Positions 45,901 through 59,039 of a DNA stretch of 64,000 nt are shown here, piece after piece; position 1 is the first letter of the stretch, and each line of letters opens with the position of its first letter. The position numbers were made by a program, and so were the translations under genes. The notes beneath the pieces were generated by a model. The model saw nothing but the letters and a program-made list of their open reading frames with translations, was not told the origin of the DNA and did not search any database. The DNA is taken from assembly GCF_005239225.2 (NCBI RefSeq), contig NC_133300.1, positions 2,509,875-2,573,874 on the forward strand, in the 5' to 3' direction. Source of the DNA: Populus alba (lineage: Eukaryota; Streptophyta; Magnoliopsida; Malpighiales; Salicaceae).

Positions 45901-48200
45901 TTTAAAAAATTATTTTTATAATTTGACAACATTTAAACTATCTTTCAAGTATAACCAACAGAGATCCTACTTACTCTTTGTAAAAAAATATTTTCATATT
46001 TTGAAAACATTTAAACTATCTTTCAAGTATCAGCAACAAGAGATCCTATTTTAATTTTTTTAAAAAATTATTTTTTATAATTTGAAAACATTTAAACTAT
46101 CTTCCAAGTATCAGAAACAGAGATCCTACTCACTTTTATTAAAAATTTATTTTTAAATTTTCAAAACATTTGAATTATCAATCATCTATCAAAAACAGAG
46201 ATCCCAATAATTTTTGTAGACAAATTATTTTTCATAATTTTAAAAACATTTAAACTATCTTTCAAGTCTAAAGTAACACAGATCCTACTTACTTTTTGTA
46301 AAAAAATTTATTTTTATAATTTTGAAAACATTTAAACTATCTTCCAAGTATCAGCAACAGAGATCCTATTAATTTTTTTAAAAAAATTATTTTTTTTTTA
46401 TAATTTGACAACATTTAAACTATCTTTCAAGTATAAGCAACAGAGATCCTACTTACTCTTTGTAAAAAAAATATTTTCATATTTTTGAAAACATTTAAAC
46501 TATCTTTCAAGTATCAGAAACAAGAGATCCTATTTACTTTTATTAAAAAATTATTTTTTACAATTTTCAAAACATTTAAACTATCTTCCAAGTATCAGAA
46601 AACAGAGATCCTACTCACTTTTATTAAAAAAAAATTTTTTTGAATTATCAATCATCTATCAGAAACAGAGATCCCAATAATTTTGTAAACAAATTATTTT
46701 TATAATTTTAAAACATTTAAACTATCTTTCAAGTCTAAGTAACACAGATCCTACTTACTTTTTGTAAAAAATTATTTTTATAATTTTAAAACATTTAAAC
46801 TATCTTTCAAGTATCAGCGACAGAGATTCCTATTTAATTTTTTTAAAAAAAATTATTTTTATAATTTGACAACATTTAAACTATCTTTCAAGTATAACCA
46901 ACAGAGATCCTACTTACTCTTTGTAAAAAAATATTTCATATTTTGAAAAACATTTAAACTATCTTTCAAGTATCAGCAACAGAGATCCTATTTAATTTTT
47001 TTAAAAAATTATTTTTTATAATTTGAAACATTTAAACTATCTTTCAAGTATAAGCAACAGAGATCCTACTTACTCTTTGTAAAAAAATATTTTCATATTT
47101 TGATCCTATTTAATTTTTTTAAAAAAACTTATTTTTATAATTTGACAACATTTAAACTATCTTTCAAGTATAAGCAACAGAGATCCTACTTACTTTTTTA
47201 AAAAAATTATTTTAAAAATTTGAAAACATTTAAACTATCTTTCAACTATCAGAAACAGAGATCCTATTGATTTTTGTAAACAAATTATTTTATAATTTTA
47301 AAACATTTAAACTATCTTTCAAGTCTAAGAACACAGATCCTACTTACTTTTTTTAAAAAATTATTTTTATAATTTGAAAACATTTAAACTATCTTCCAAG
47401 TATCAGAAACAGAGATCCTACTACTTTTTTAAAAAACTTTATTTTTAGAAATTTCAAAACATTTAATTATCAATCATCTATCAGAAACAGAGATCCAATA
47501 ATTTTGTACATAAAATTATTTTCATAATTTTAAAACACTTAAACTATCTTTCAAGTCTAAAGTAACACAGATCCTACTTACTTTTTGTAAAAAATTATTT
47601 TTTATAATTTGAAAACATTTAAACTATCTTTCAAGTATCAGCGACAGAGATCCTACTTTTTTTTTAAAAAAAATTATTTTTATAATTTTGACAACATTTA
47701 AACTATCTTTCAAGTATAACCAACAGAGATCCTACTTACTCTTTGTAAAAAAATATTTTCATAATTTTGAAAACATTTAAACTATCTTTCAAGTATCAGA
47801 ACAGAGATCCTATTTAATTTTTTTAAAAAATTATTTTCATAATTTTAAAACATTTAAACTATCTTTCCAAGTATCAGAAACAGAGATCCTACTTACTTTT
47901 ATTAAAAAATTATTTTTAAATTTTCAAAACATTTTTATCAATCAATCTATCAGAAACAGAGATCCCAATACTTTTTGTAGACAAATTATTTTTCATAATT
48001 TTAAAACATTTAAACTATCTTTCAAGTCTAAGTAACACAGAACCTACTTACTTTTTGTAAAAATTTATTTTTATAATTGAAAACATTTAAACTATCTTTC
48101 AAGTATCAGCAACAGAGATCCTATTTAATTTTTTTAAAAAAATTATTTTTATAATTTGAGCAACATTTAAACTATTCAAGTATAAAGCAACAGAGATCCT
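42910..48200. repeat. Satellite array, domain 1: six-monomer higher-order repeat, about 480 bp
   Basis: Monomers of about 78 bp built as AACATTTAAACTATCTTTCA, AGTATCAG, AACAGAGATCCTACTTACTT and an A/T-rich end. Diagnostic variants recur in order: CAAGTCTAAGTAACACAG, CAGCGACAGAG, TATAACCAACAG, CAGCAACAGAG, CTACTCACTTTTATT and AATCATCTATCAG. The last recurs at 43441, 43932, 44423, 44747, 45222, 45706, 46181 and 46651, so the period is 470-491 bp with one short unit. Frequent one-base homopolymer differences. Confidence 0.9.
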
Positions 48201-51200
48201 ACTTACTCTTTGATTTAAACATTTAAACTATCTTTCAAGTATCAGACATAGGTCCTACTTACTTTTTTTAAAAAATATTTTTATAATTTTAAAACATTTA
48301 AACTATCTTTCAAGTACGAGGAACAGAGATCCTACTTACTTTTCTTAAAAAATTAGTCTTAGAATTTCAAAACATTTAAGCTATCAATCAACTATCAGAA
48401 ACAGAGATCCTACTTAGTTTTGTAATGAAATTATTTTTATAATTTTAAAACATTTAAACTATCTTTCAAGTATCAGAACATAGGTCCTACTTACTTTTTT
48501 TTAAAAAATCATTTTTATAATTTTAAAACATTTAAACTATCTTTCAAGTACGAGGATAAGAGATCCTACTTACTTTTCTTAAAAAATTAGTCTTAGAATT
48601 TCAAAACATTTAAGCTAAATCAACTATCAGAAACATAGATCCTACTTAGTTTTGTAATAAAATTATTTTTATAATTTTAAAACATTTAAACTATCTTTCA
48701 AGTATCAAGAACAGAGATCCTACTTACTTTTTTTAAAAATTATTTTTATAATTTTAAAACATTTAAACTATCTTTCAAGTACGAGGAACAGAGATCCTAC
48801 TTATGTTTCTTAAAAAATTAGTCTTAGAATTTCAAAACATTTAAGCTATCAATCAACTATCAGAAACAGAGATCCTACTTAGTTTTGTAATAAAATTATT
48901 TTTATAATTTTAAAACATTTAAACTATCTTTCAAGTATATAGATCCTACTTACTTATTTTTTTTATTTTTATTAATTTTAAAAACATTTAAACTATCTTT
49001 CAAGTACGAGGAAAGAGATCCTACTTATGTTTCTTAAAAAAATTAGTCTTCGAATTTCAAAACATTTAAGCTATCAATCAACTATCAGAAACAGAGATCC
49101 TACTTAGTTTTGTAATAAAATTATTTTTATAATTTTAAAACATTTAAACTATCTTTTCAAGTATCAGAACATAGATCCTACTTACTTTTTTTAAAAAAAT
49201 TTTTATAATTTTAAAACATTTAAACTATCTTTCAAGTACGAGGATACAGAGATCCTACTTACTTTTCTTAAAAAAATTAGTCTTAGAATTTCAAAACATT
49301 TAAGCTATCAATCAACTATCAGAAACAGAGATCCTACTTAGTTTTGTAATGAAATTATTTTTATAATTTTTAAAACATTTAAACTATCTTTCAAGTATCA
49401 GAACATAGATCCTACTTACTTTTTTAAAAAATTATTTATAATTTTAAAACATTTAAAACTATCTTTCAAGTACGAGGAACAGAGATCCTACTTATGTTTC
49501 TTAAAAAATTAGTCTTCGAATTTCAAAACATTTAAGCTATCAATCAACTATCAGAAACAGAGATCCTACTTAGTTTTGTAATGAAATTATTTTTATAATT
49601 TTTAAAACATTTAAAACTATCTTTCAAGTATCAGAACATAGGTCCTACTTACTTTTTTTAAAAATCATTTTTTATAATTTTAAAACATTTAAACTATCTT
49701 TCAAGTACGAGGATAAGATATCCTACTTACTTTTCTAAAAAAATTAGTCTTAGAATTTCAAAACATTTAAGCTATCAATCAACTATCAGAAACAGAGATC
49801 CTACTTAGTTTTGTAATAAAATTATTTTTATAATTTTAAAACATTTAAACTATCTTTCAAGTATCAGAACATAGAGATCCTACTTACTTTTTTAAAAAAT
49901 TATTTTTATAATTTTAAAAACATTTAAACTATCTTTCAAGTACGAGGAACAGAGATCCTACTTACTGTTTCTTAAAAAAATTAGTCTTCGAATTTCAAAA
50001 CATTTAAGCTATCAATCAACTATCAGAAACAGAGATCCTACTTAGTTTTGAAATGAAATTATTTTTATAATTTTAAAAACATTTAAACTATCTTTCAAGT
50101 ATCAGAACATAGATCCTACTTACTTTTTTTAAAAAATTATTTTTATACTTTTTAAAACAATTTAAACTATCTTTCAAGTACGAGGATAAGAGATCCTACT
50201 TATTCTTAAAAAATTAGTCTTAGAATTTCAAAACATTTAAGCTATCAATCAACTATCAGAAACAGAGATCCTACTTAGTTTGTAATGAAATTATTTTTAT
50301 AATTTTAAAACATTTAAAACTATCTTTCAAGTATCAGAACATAGATCCTACTTACTTTTTTAAAAAAATTATTTTTATAATTTTAAAACATTTAAACTAT
50401 TTTCAAGTACGAGGATAAGAGATCCTACTTACTTTTCTTAAAAAATTAGTCTTAGAATTTCAAAACATTTAAGCTATCAATCAACTATCAGAAACAGAGA
50501 TCCTACTTAGTTTTGTAATGAAATTATTTTTATAATTTTAAAACATTTAAACTATCTTTCAAGTATCAGAACATAGATCCTACTTACTTTTTTTTAAAAA
50601 AATTATTTTTATAATTTTAAAACATTTAAACTATCTTTCAAGTACGAGGAACAAAGATCCTACTTTATTTTCTTAAAAAATTAGTCTTAGAATTTCAAAA
50701 ACATTTAAGCTATCAATCAACTATCAGAAACAGAGATCCTACTTAGTTTTGTAATAAAATTATTTTTATAATTTTAAAACATTTAAAACTATCTTTCAAG
50801 TATCAGAACAGAGTCCTACTTACTTTTTTTTTAAAAAAATTATTTTTATAATTTTAAAACATTTAAACTATCTTTCAAGTACGAGGATAGAGATCCTACT
50901 TACTTTTCTTAAAAAAATTAGTCTTAGAATTTCAAAACATTTAAGCTATCAATCAACTATCAGAAACAGAGATCCTACTTAGTTTTGTAATAAAATTATT
51001 TTTATAATTTTAAAACATTTAAACTATCTTTCAAGTATCAGAACAGGTCCTACTTACTTTTTTTAAAAAATCATTTTTATAATTTTAAAACATTTAAACT
51101 ATCTTTCAAGTACGAGGATAAGAGATCCTACTTACTTTTCTTAAAAAATTAGTCTTAGAATTTCAAAACATTTAAGCTATCAATCAACTATCAGAAACAG

Positions 51201-54200
51201 AGATCCTACTTAGTTTGTAATAAAATTATTTTTAATAATTTTAAAACATTTAAACTATCTTTCAAGTATCAAAACAGAGATCCTACTTACTTTTTTTAAA
51301 AAAATTATTTTATAATTTTAAAACATTTAAACTATCTTTCAAGTACGAGGAACAGAGATCCTACTTATTTCTTAAAAAATTAGTCTTAGAATTTCAAAAC
51401 ATTTAAGCTATCAATCAACTATCAGAAACAGAGATCCTACTTAGTTTTGTAATAAAATTATTTTTATAATTTTAAAACATTTAAACTATCTTTCAAGTAT
51501 CAGAAAAGAGATCCTACTTACATTTTTATAATTTTAAAACATTTAAACTATCTTTCAAGTACGAAACAGAGATCCTACTTACTTTTTTAAAAAATTATTT
51601 CTTAGTTAAAACATTTAAGCTATCAATCAACTATCAGAAACAGAGATCCTACTTAGTTTTTAAAAAATTTTATTTTTATAACTTTTTTTAAAACATTTTT
51701 AAACTATCTTTCAAGTACGAGGAAAGAGATCCTACTTACTTTTCTTAAAAAATTAGTCTTAGAATTTCAAAACATTTAAGCTATCAATCAACTATCAGAA
51801 ACAGAGATCCTACTTAGTTTTGTATAATTTTAAACATTTAAACTATCTTTCAAGTATAGAACAGTCCTACTTACTTTTTTTAAAAAAAAATTATTTTTAT
51901 AATTTTAAAACATTTAACTATCTTTCAAGTACGAGGAACAGAGATCCTACTTACTTTTCTTAAAAAAATTAGTCTTAGAATTTCAAAACATTTAAGCTAT
52001 CAATCAACTATCAGAAACAGAGATCCTACTTAGTTTTTATCAAAATAAAATTATTTTTATAATTTTAAACATTTTTTAAACTATCTTTCAAGATATACTT
52101 AGAAACAGAGAACAATTTTACTTTTTAAAAAAACTTATTTTTATAATTTTAAAACATTTAAACTATCTTTCGAGGAACAGAGATCCTACTTACTTTTCTT
52201 AAAAAATTAGTCTTAGAATTTCAAAACATTTAAGCTATCAATCAACTATCAGAAACAGAGATCCTACTTAGTTTTGTAATAAAATTATTTTTATAATTTT
52301 AAAACATTTAAACTATCTTTCAAGTAATCAGAACAGAGATCCTACTTACTTTTTTAAAAAATTATTTTTATAATTTTAAAACATTTAAACTATCTTTCAA
52401 GTACGAGGATACAGAGATCCTACTTACTTTTCTTAAAAAAATTAGTCTTAGAATTTCAAAACATTTAAGCTATCAATCAACTATCAGAAACAGAGATCCT
52501 ACTTAGTTTTGTAATAAAATTATTTTTATAATTTTAAAACATTTAAAACTATCTTTCAAGTATCAGAACAGAGATCCTACTTACTTTTTTTTAAAAAAAT
52601 TATTTTTATAATTTTAAAACATTTAAACTATCTTTCAAGTACGAGGATAAGAGATCCTACTTACTTTTCTTAAAAAATTAGTCTTAGAATTTCAAAAACA
52701 TTTAAGCTATCAATCAACTATCAGAAACAGAGATCCTACTTAGTTTTGTAATAAAATTATTTTTATAATTTTAAAACATTTAAACTATCTTTCAAGTATC
52801 AGAACACAGAGATCCTACTTACTTTTTTTAAAAAATTATTTTTATAATTTTTAAAACATTTAAACTATCTTTCAAGTACGAGGAACAGAGATCCTACTTA
52901 CTTTTCTTAAAAAATTAGTCTTAGAATTTCAAAACATTTAAGCTATCAATCAACTATCAGAAACAGAGATCCTACTTAGTTTTTGTAATAAATTATTTTT
53001 ATAATTTTAAAACATTTAAACTATCTTTCAAGTATCAGAAATAGATCCTACTTACTTTTTTTTAAAAAAATTATTTTTATAATTTTAAAACATTTAAACT
53101 ATCTTTCAAGTACGAGGATAAGATCCTACTTACTTTTCTTAAAAAAATTAGTCTTAGAATTTCAAAACATTTAAGCTATCAATCAACTATCAGAAACAGA
53201 GATCCTACTTAGTTTTTGTAATAAAATTATTTTTATAATTTTAAAACATTTAAACTATCTTTCAAGTATCAGAACATAGATCCTACTTACTTTTTTTAAA
53301 AAAATCATTTTTATAATTTTAAAACATTTAAACTATCTTTCAAGTACGAGGATAAGAGATCCTACTTACTTTTCTAAAAAAATTAGTCTTAGAATTTCAA
53401 AACATTTAAGCTGTAAATCAACTATCAGAAACATAGATCCTACTTAGTTTTGTGATAAAAATTATTTTTATAATTTTAAAACATTTAAACTATCTTTCAA
53501 GTATCAGAACAGAGATGCTACTTACTTTTTTAAAAAATTATTTTTATAATTTTAAAACATTTAAACTATCTTTCAAGTACGAGGAACAGAGATCCTACTT
53601 ACTTTTCTAAAAAAATTAGTCTTAGAATTTCAAAACATTTAAGCTATCAATCAAGTATCAGAAACAGAGATCCTACTTAGTTTTGTAATAAAATTATTTT
53701 TATAATTTTAAAACATTTAAAGTATCTTTCAAGTACGAGAACAGAGATCCTACTTACTTTTTTTAAAAAATTATTTTTATAATTTTAAAACATTTTTAAA
53801 CTATCTTTCAAGTACGAGGAACAGAGATCCTACTTACTTTTCTTAAAAAATTAGTCTTAGAATTTCAAAACATTTAATTAATCAATCAACTATCAGAAAC
53901 AGAGATCCTACTTAGTTTTCTAGTAAAATTATTTTTATAATTTTAAAAACATTTAAACTATCTTTCAAGAAAGAGGATAAGAGATCCTAGTTATTTTCTT
54001 AAAAAATTAGTCTTAGAATTTCAAAACATTTAAGCTGTTAATCAACTATCAGAAACATAGATCCTACTTAGTTTTGTAATAAAATTATTTTTATAATTTT
54101 AAAACATTTAAACTATCTTTCAAGTATCAGAACAGAGATCCTACTTACTTTTTTTAAAAAATTATTTTTATAATTTTAAAACATTTAAACTATCTTTCAA

Positions 54201-57130
54201 GTACGAGGAACAGAGATCCTACTTACTTTTCTAAAAAAATTAGTCTTAGAATTTCAAAACATTTAAGCTATCAATCAATTATCAGAAACAGAGATCCTAC
54301 TTAGTTTTCTAATAAAATTATTTTTATAATTTTAAAACATTTAAACTATCTTTCAAGAAAGAGGATAAGAGATCCTACTTACTTTTCTAAAAAAATTAGT
54401 CTTAGAATTTCAAAACATTTAAGCTGTCAATCAACTATCAGAAACATAGATCCTACTTAGTTTTGAAATAAAATTATTTTTTATAATTTTAAAACATTTA
54501 AACTATCTTTCTAGTATCAGAACAGAGATCCTACTTACTTTTTTTAAAAAAAATTATTTTTATAATTTTAAAATATTTAAACTATCTTTCAAGTACGAGG
54601 AATAGAGATCCTACTTACTTTTCTTAAAAAATTAGTCTTAGAATTTCAAAACATTTAAGCAATCAATCAACTATCAGAAACAGAGATCCTACTTAGTTTT
54701 TCTCATAAAATTATTTTTATAATTTTAAAACATTTAAACTATCTTTCAAGAAAGAGGATAAGAGATCCTACTTACTTTTCTAAAAAAATTAGTCTTAGAA
54801 TTTCAAAACATTTAAGCTATCAATCAACTATCAGAAACAGAGATCCTACTTAGTTTTGTAATAAAATTATTTTTATAATTTTAAAACATTTAAACTATCT
54901 TTCAAGTATCAAAACAGAGATCCTACTTACTTTTTTTAAAAAATTATTTTTATAATTTTAAAACATTTAAACTATCTTTCTAGTACGAGGAACAGAGATC
55001 CTACTTACTTTTCTTAAAAAATTAGTCTTAGAATTTCAAAACACTTAAGATATCAATCAACTATCAGAAACAAAGATCCTACTTAGTTTTGTAATGAAAA
55101 TATTTTTAAAATTTCAAAACAATTAAGCTATCAATCTACTATCAGAAATAGAGATCCTACTTATTTTTGTAAACAAATTATTTTTATAATTTGAAAACAT
55201 TTAAACTATCTTTCAAGTATCAGAACAGAGATCCTACTTAGTTTTTTTAAAAAATTATTTTTATAATTTTAAAACATTTAACCTATCTTTCAAATACGAG
55301 GAAGAGAGATCCTACTTACTTTTCTTAAAAAATTAGTCTTAGAATTTCAAAACACTTAAGATATCAATCAACTATCAGAAACAGAGATCCTACTGAGTTT
55401 TGTAATGAAATTATTTTTATAATTTTAAAACATTTAAACTATCTTTCAAGTATCAGAACAGAGATCCTACTTACATTTTTAAACAAATTATTTATCTAAT
55501 TTTAAAAACATTTAAACTATCTTTCAAGTACGAGAAACAGAGATCCTACTTATGTTTTCTTAAAAAAATTAGTCTTCGAATTTCAAAACATTTAAGCTAT
55601 CAATCAACTATCAGAAACAGAGATCCTACTTAGTTTTGTAATGAAATTATTTTAATAATTTTAAAACATTAAAACTATCTTTCAAGTATCAGAACATAGG
55701 TCCTACTTACTTTTTTTTAAAAAATCATTTTTATAATTTTAAAACATTTAAACTATCATTCAAGTACGAGGATAAGAGATCCTACTTACTTTTCTTAAAA
55801 AAATTAGTCTTAGAATTTCAAAACATTTAAGCTGTAAATCAACTATCAGAAACATAGATCCTACTTAGTTTTGTAATAAAATTATTTTTATAATTTTAAA
55901 ACATTTAAATTATCTTTCTAGTATCAGAACAGAGATCTACTTACTTTTTTTAAAAAATTATTTTTATAATTTTAAAACATTTAAACTATCGTTCAAGTAC
56001 GAGGAATAGAGATCCTACTTACTTTTCTTAAAAAATTAGTCTTAGAATTTCAAAACATTTAAGCTGTTAATCAACTATCAGAAACATAGATCCTATTTAG
56101 TTTTTAATAAAATTATTTTTATAATTTTAAAACATTTAAACTATCTTTCAAGTATCAGAACATAGATCCTACTTACTTTTTTAAAACAAATTATTTTTCT
56201 AATTTTAAAACATTTAAACTATCTTTTAAGAAAGACGATAAGAGATCCTACTTACTTTTCTAAAAAAATTTGTCTTAGAATTTCAAAACAATTAAGCTGT
56301 AAATCAACTATCAGAAACATAGATCCTATTTAGTTTTGTAATAAAATTATTGTTATATTTTAAAACATTTAAACTATCTTTCAAGTATCAGAACATAGAT
56401 CCTACTTACTTTGTAAAAAAATTAGTCTTAGAATTTCAAAACACTTAAGATATCAATCAACTATCAGAAACAGAGATCCTACTTAGTTTTGTAATGAAAT
56501 TATTTTTATAATTTTAAACATTTAAACTATCTTTCAAGTATCAGAACATAGATCCTACTTACTTTTTTAAACAAATTATTTTACTAATTTTAAACATTTA
56601 AACTATCTTTAGAAAGAGGATAAGAGATCCTACTTTCTTTTCTAAAAAATTAGTCTTAGAATTTCAGAACACTTAAGATATCAATCAACTATCAGAAACA
56701 GAGATCCTACTTAGTTTTGTAATGAAATTATTTTTATAATTTTAAAACATTTAAACTATCTTTCAAGTATCAGAACAGAGATCCTACTTACTTTTTTAAA
56801 AAATTATTTTTATAGTTTTAAAACATTCAACCTATCTTTCAACTACGAGAAACAGAGATCCTACTTATTTTCTTAAAAAATTAGTCTTAGAATTTCAAAA
56901 CATTTAAGCTATCAATCAATTATCAGAAACAAAGATCCTACTAAGTTTTCTAATGAAATTATTTTTATAATTTTAAAACATTTAAACTATCTTTCAAGAA
57001 AGAGGATAAGAGATCCTACTTACTTTTCTAAAAAAATTAGTCTTAGAATTTCAAAACATTTAAGCTGTCAATCAACTATCAGAAACATAGATCCTACTTA
57101 GTTTTCTAATGAAATTATTTTTTATAATTT
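48201..57130. repeat. Satellite array, domain 2: three-monomer higher-order repeat, about 233 bp
   Basis: Three monomer types repeat: AAGTACGAGGAACAG with TTAGTCTTAGAATTTC; ATCAATCAACTATCAG with TTAGTTTTGTAATAAA; and AAGTATCAGAACAGAG with TTACTTTTTTTAAAAA. The AAGTACGAGG marker recurs at 48312, 48546, 48777, 49002, 49234 and 49468, so the period is about 225-234 bp. Roughly 38 copies. Towards 53950-57000 AAGTACGAGG is often replaced by AAGAAAGAGGATAAG, which suggests a newer sub-variant spreading. Confidence 0.92.
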
Positions 57131-59039
57131 TAAAACATTTAAACTATTTTTCAAGTATCAGAAACTGAGATCGTAGTAACTTTTTTTAAAAAAATTGTTT
57201 TCATAATTTGAAAAACATTTAAAACTATCTTTCAACTATCAAAAACAGAGATGCTACTTATTTTTGTAAACAAATTGTTTTTATAATTTGAAAACATTTA
57301 AACTATCTTTCAAGTATGAGAACAGAGATCCTACTTACTTTTTTTAAAAAATTATTTTTATAATTTTTAAACATTTAAACTACCTTACAACTATCAGAAA
57401 CAAAGATCCTACTTACTTCTCTTAAAAAAATTATTTTCATAATTTTAAAACATTTAAAATATCATTCAAGTATCAGAAAGAGATCCTACTTACTTTTCTT
57501 AAAAATTAGTCTTAGAATTTCATAACATTTAAGCTATCAATCAAATTATGAGAAACAGAGATCCTATTTAGTTTTGTAATAAAATTATTTCTATAATTTT
57601 AAAACATTTAAACTATCTTTCAAGTATCAGAAACTGAGATCCTACTTAGTTTTATAATGCAATTATTTTTATAATTTTAAAACATTTAAACTATTTTTCA
57701 AGTATCAGAAACTGAGATCGTAGTAACTTTTTTTAAAAAATTGTTTTTATAATTTGAAAACATTTAAAGTATCTTTCACTATAAAAAACAGAGATGCTAC
57801 TTATTTTTGTAAACAAATTTTTTTATAATTTTGAAAACTTTTAAACTATCTTTCAAGTATGAGAACAGAGATCCTACTTACTTTTTTTAAAAAATTATTT
57901 TTATAATTTTTAAACATTTTAAACTACCTTACAACTATCAGAAACAAAGATCCTACTTACTTCTCTTAAAAAATTATTTTTCATAATTTTAAAACATTTA
58001 AAATATCATTCAAGTATCAGCAAAGAGATCCTATTTACTTTTCTTAAAAAATTAGTCTTAGAATGTTCAAAACATTTAAGCTATCAATCAATTATCAGAA
58101 ACAGAGATCCTACTTAGTTTTCTAATAAAATTATTTTTATAATTTTAAAACATTTAAACTATCTTTCAAGAAGGAGGATAAGAGATCCTACTTACTTTTC
58201 TAAAAAAATTAGTCTTAGAATTTCAAAACATTTAAGCTATCAATCAACTATCAGAAACATAGATCCTACTTAGTTTTGTAATGAAATTATTTTTATAATT
58301 TTAAAACATTTAAACTATTTTTCAAGTATCAGAAACTGAGATCGTAGTAACTTTTTTTAAAAAATTGTTTTCATAATTTGAAAACATTTAAACTATCTTT
58401 CAACTATCAAAAACAGAGATGCTACTTATTTTTGTAAACAAATTGTTTTTATAATTTTAAAACATTTAAACTATCTTTCAAGTATGAGAACAGAGATCCT
58501 ACTTACTTTTTAAAAAAATTATTTTTATAATTTTTAAACATTTAAACTACCTTACAACTATCAGAAACAAAGATCCTACTTACTTCTCTTAAAAAATTAT
58601 TTTCATAATTTTAAAACATTTAAAATATCATTCAAGTATCAGCAAAAGAGATCCTACTTACTTTTCTTAAAAAATTAGTCTTAGAATTTCATAACATTTA
58701 AGCTATCAATCAATTATGAGAAACAGAGATCCTATTTAGTTTTGTAATAAAATTATTTCTATAATTTTAAAAACATTTAAACTATCTTTCAAGTATCAGA
58801 AACTGAGATCCTACTTAGTTTTATAATGAAATTATTTTTATAATTTCAAAACATTTAAACTATTTTTCAAGTATCAGAAACTGAGATCGTAGTAACTTTT
58901 TTTAAAAAATTGTTTTCATAATTTGAAAAACATTTAAACTATCTTTTCAGCTATCAAAAACAGAGATGCTACTTATTTTTTGTAAACAAATTGTTTTTCT
59001 AATTTGAAAACATTTAAACTATCTTTCAAGTATGAGAAC
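57131..59039. repeat. Satellite array, domain 3: long higher-order repeat, about 550-620 bp
   Basis: The marker GAGATCGTAGTAAC recurs at about 57168, 57716, 58339 and 58886. In between come GAGATGCTACTTATTTTTGT, TACCTTACAACTATCAG and ATATCATTCAAGTATCAG monomers in fixed order. The array is cut at 59039 by the gypsy LTR in the middle of a monomer (…AGTATGAGAAC). Confidence 0.88.

Noticed and set aside
42910..59039. CRISPR-like array of regularly spaced repeats
   Set aside because: There are no unique spacers: the entire unit is repeated and diverged as in a satellite, and the genome is a plant's.
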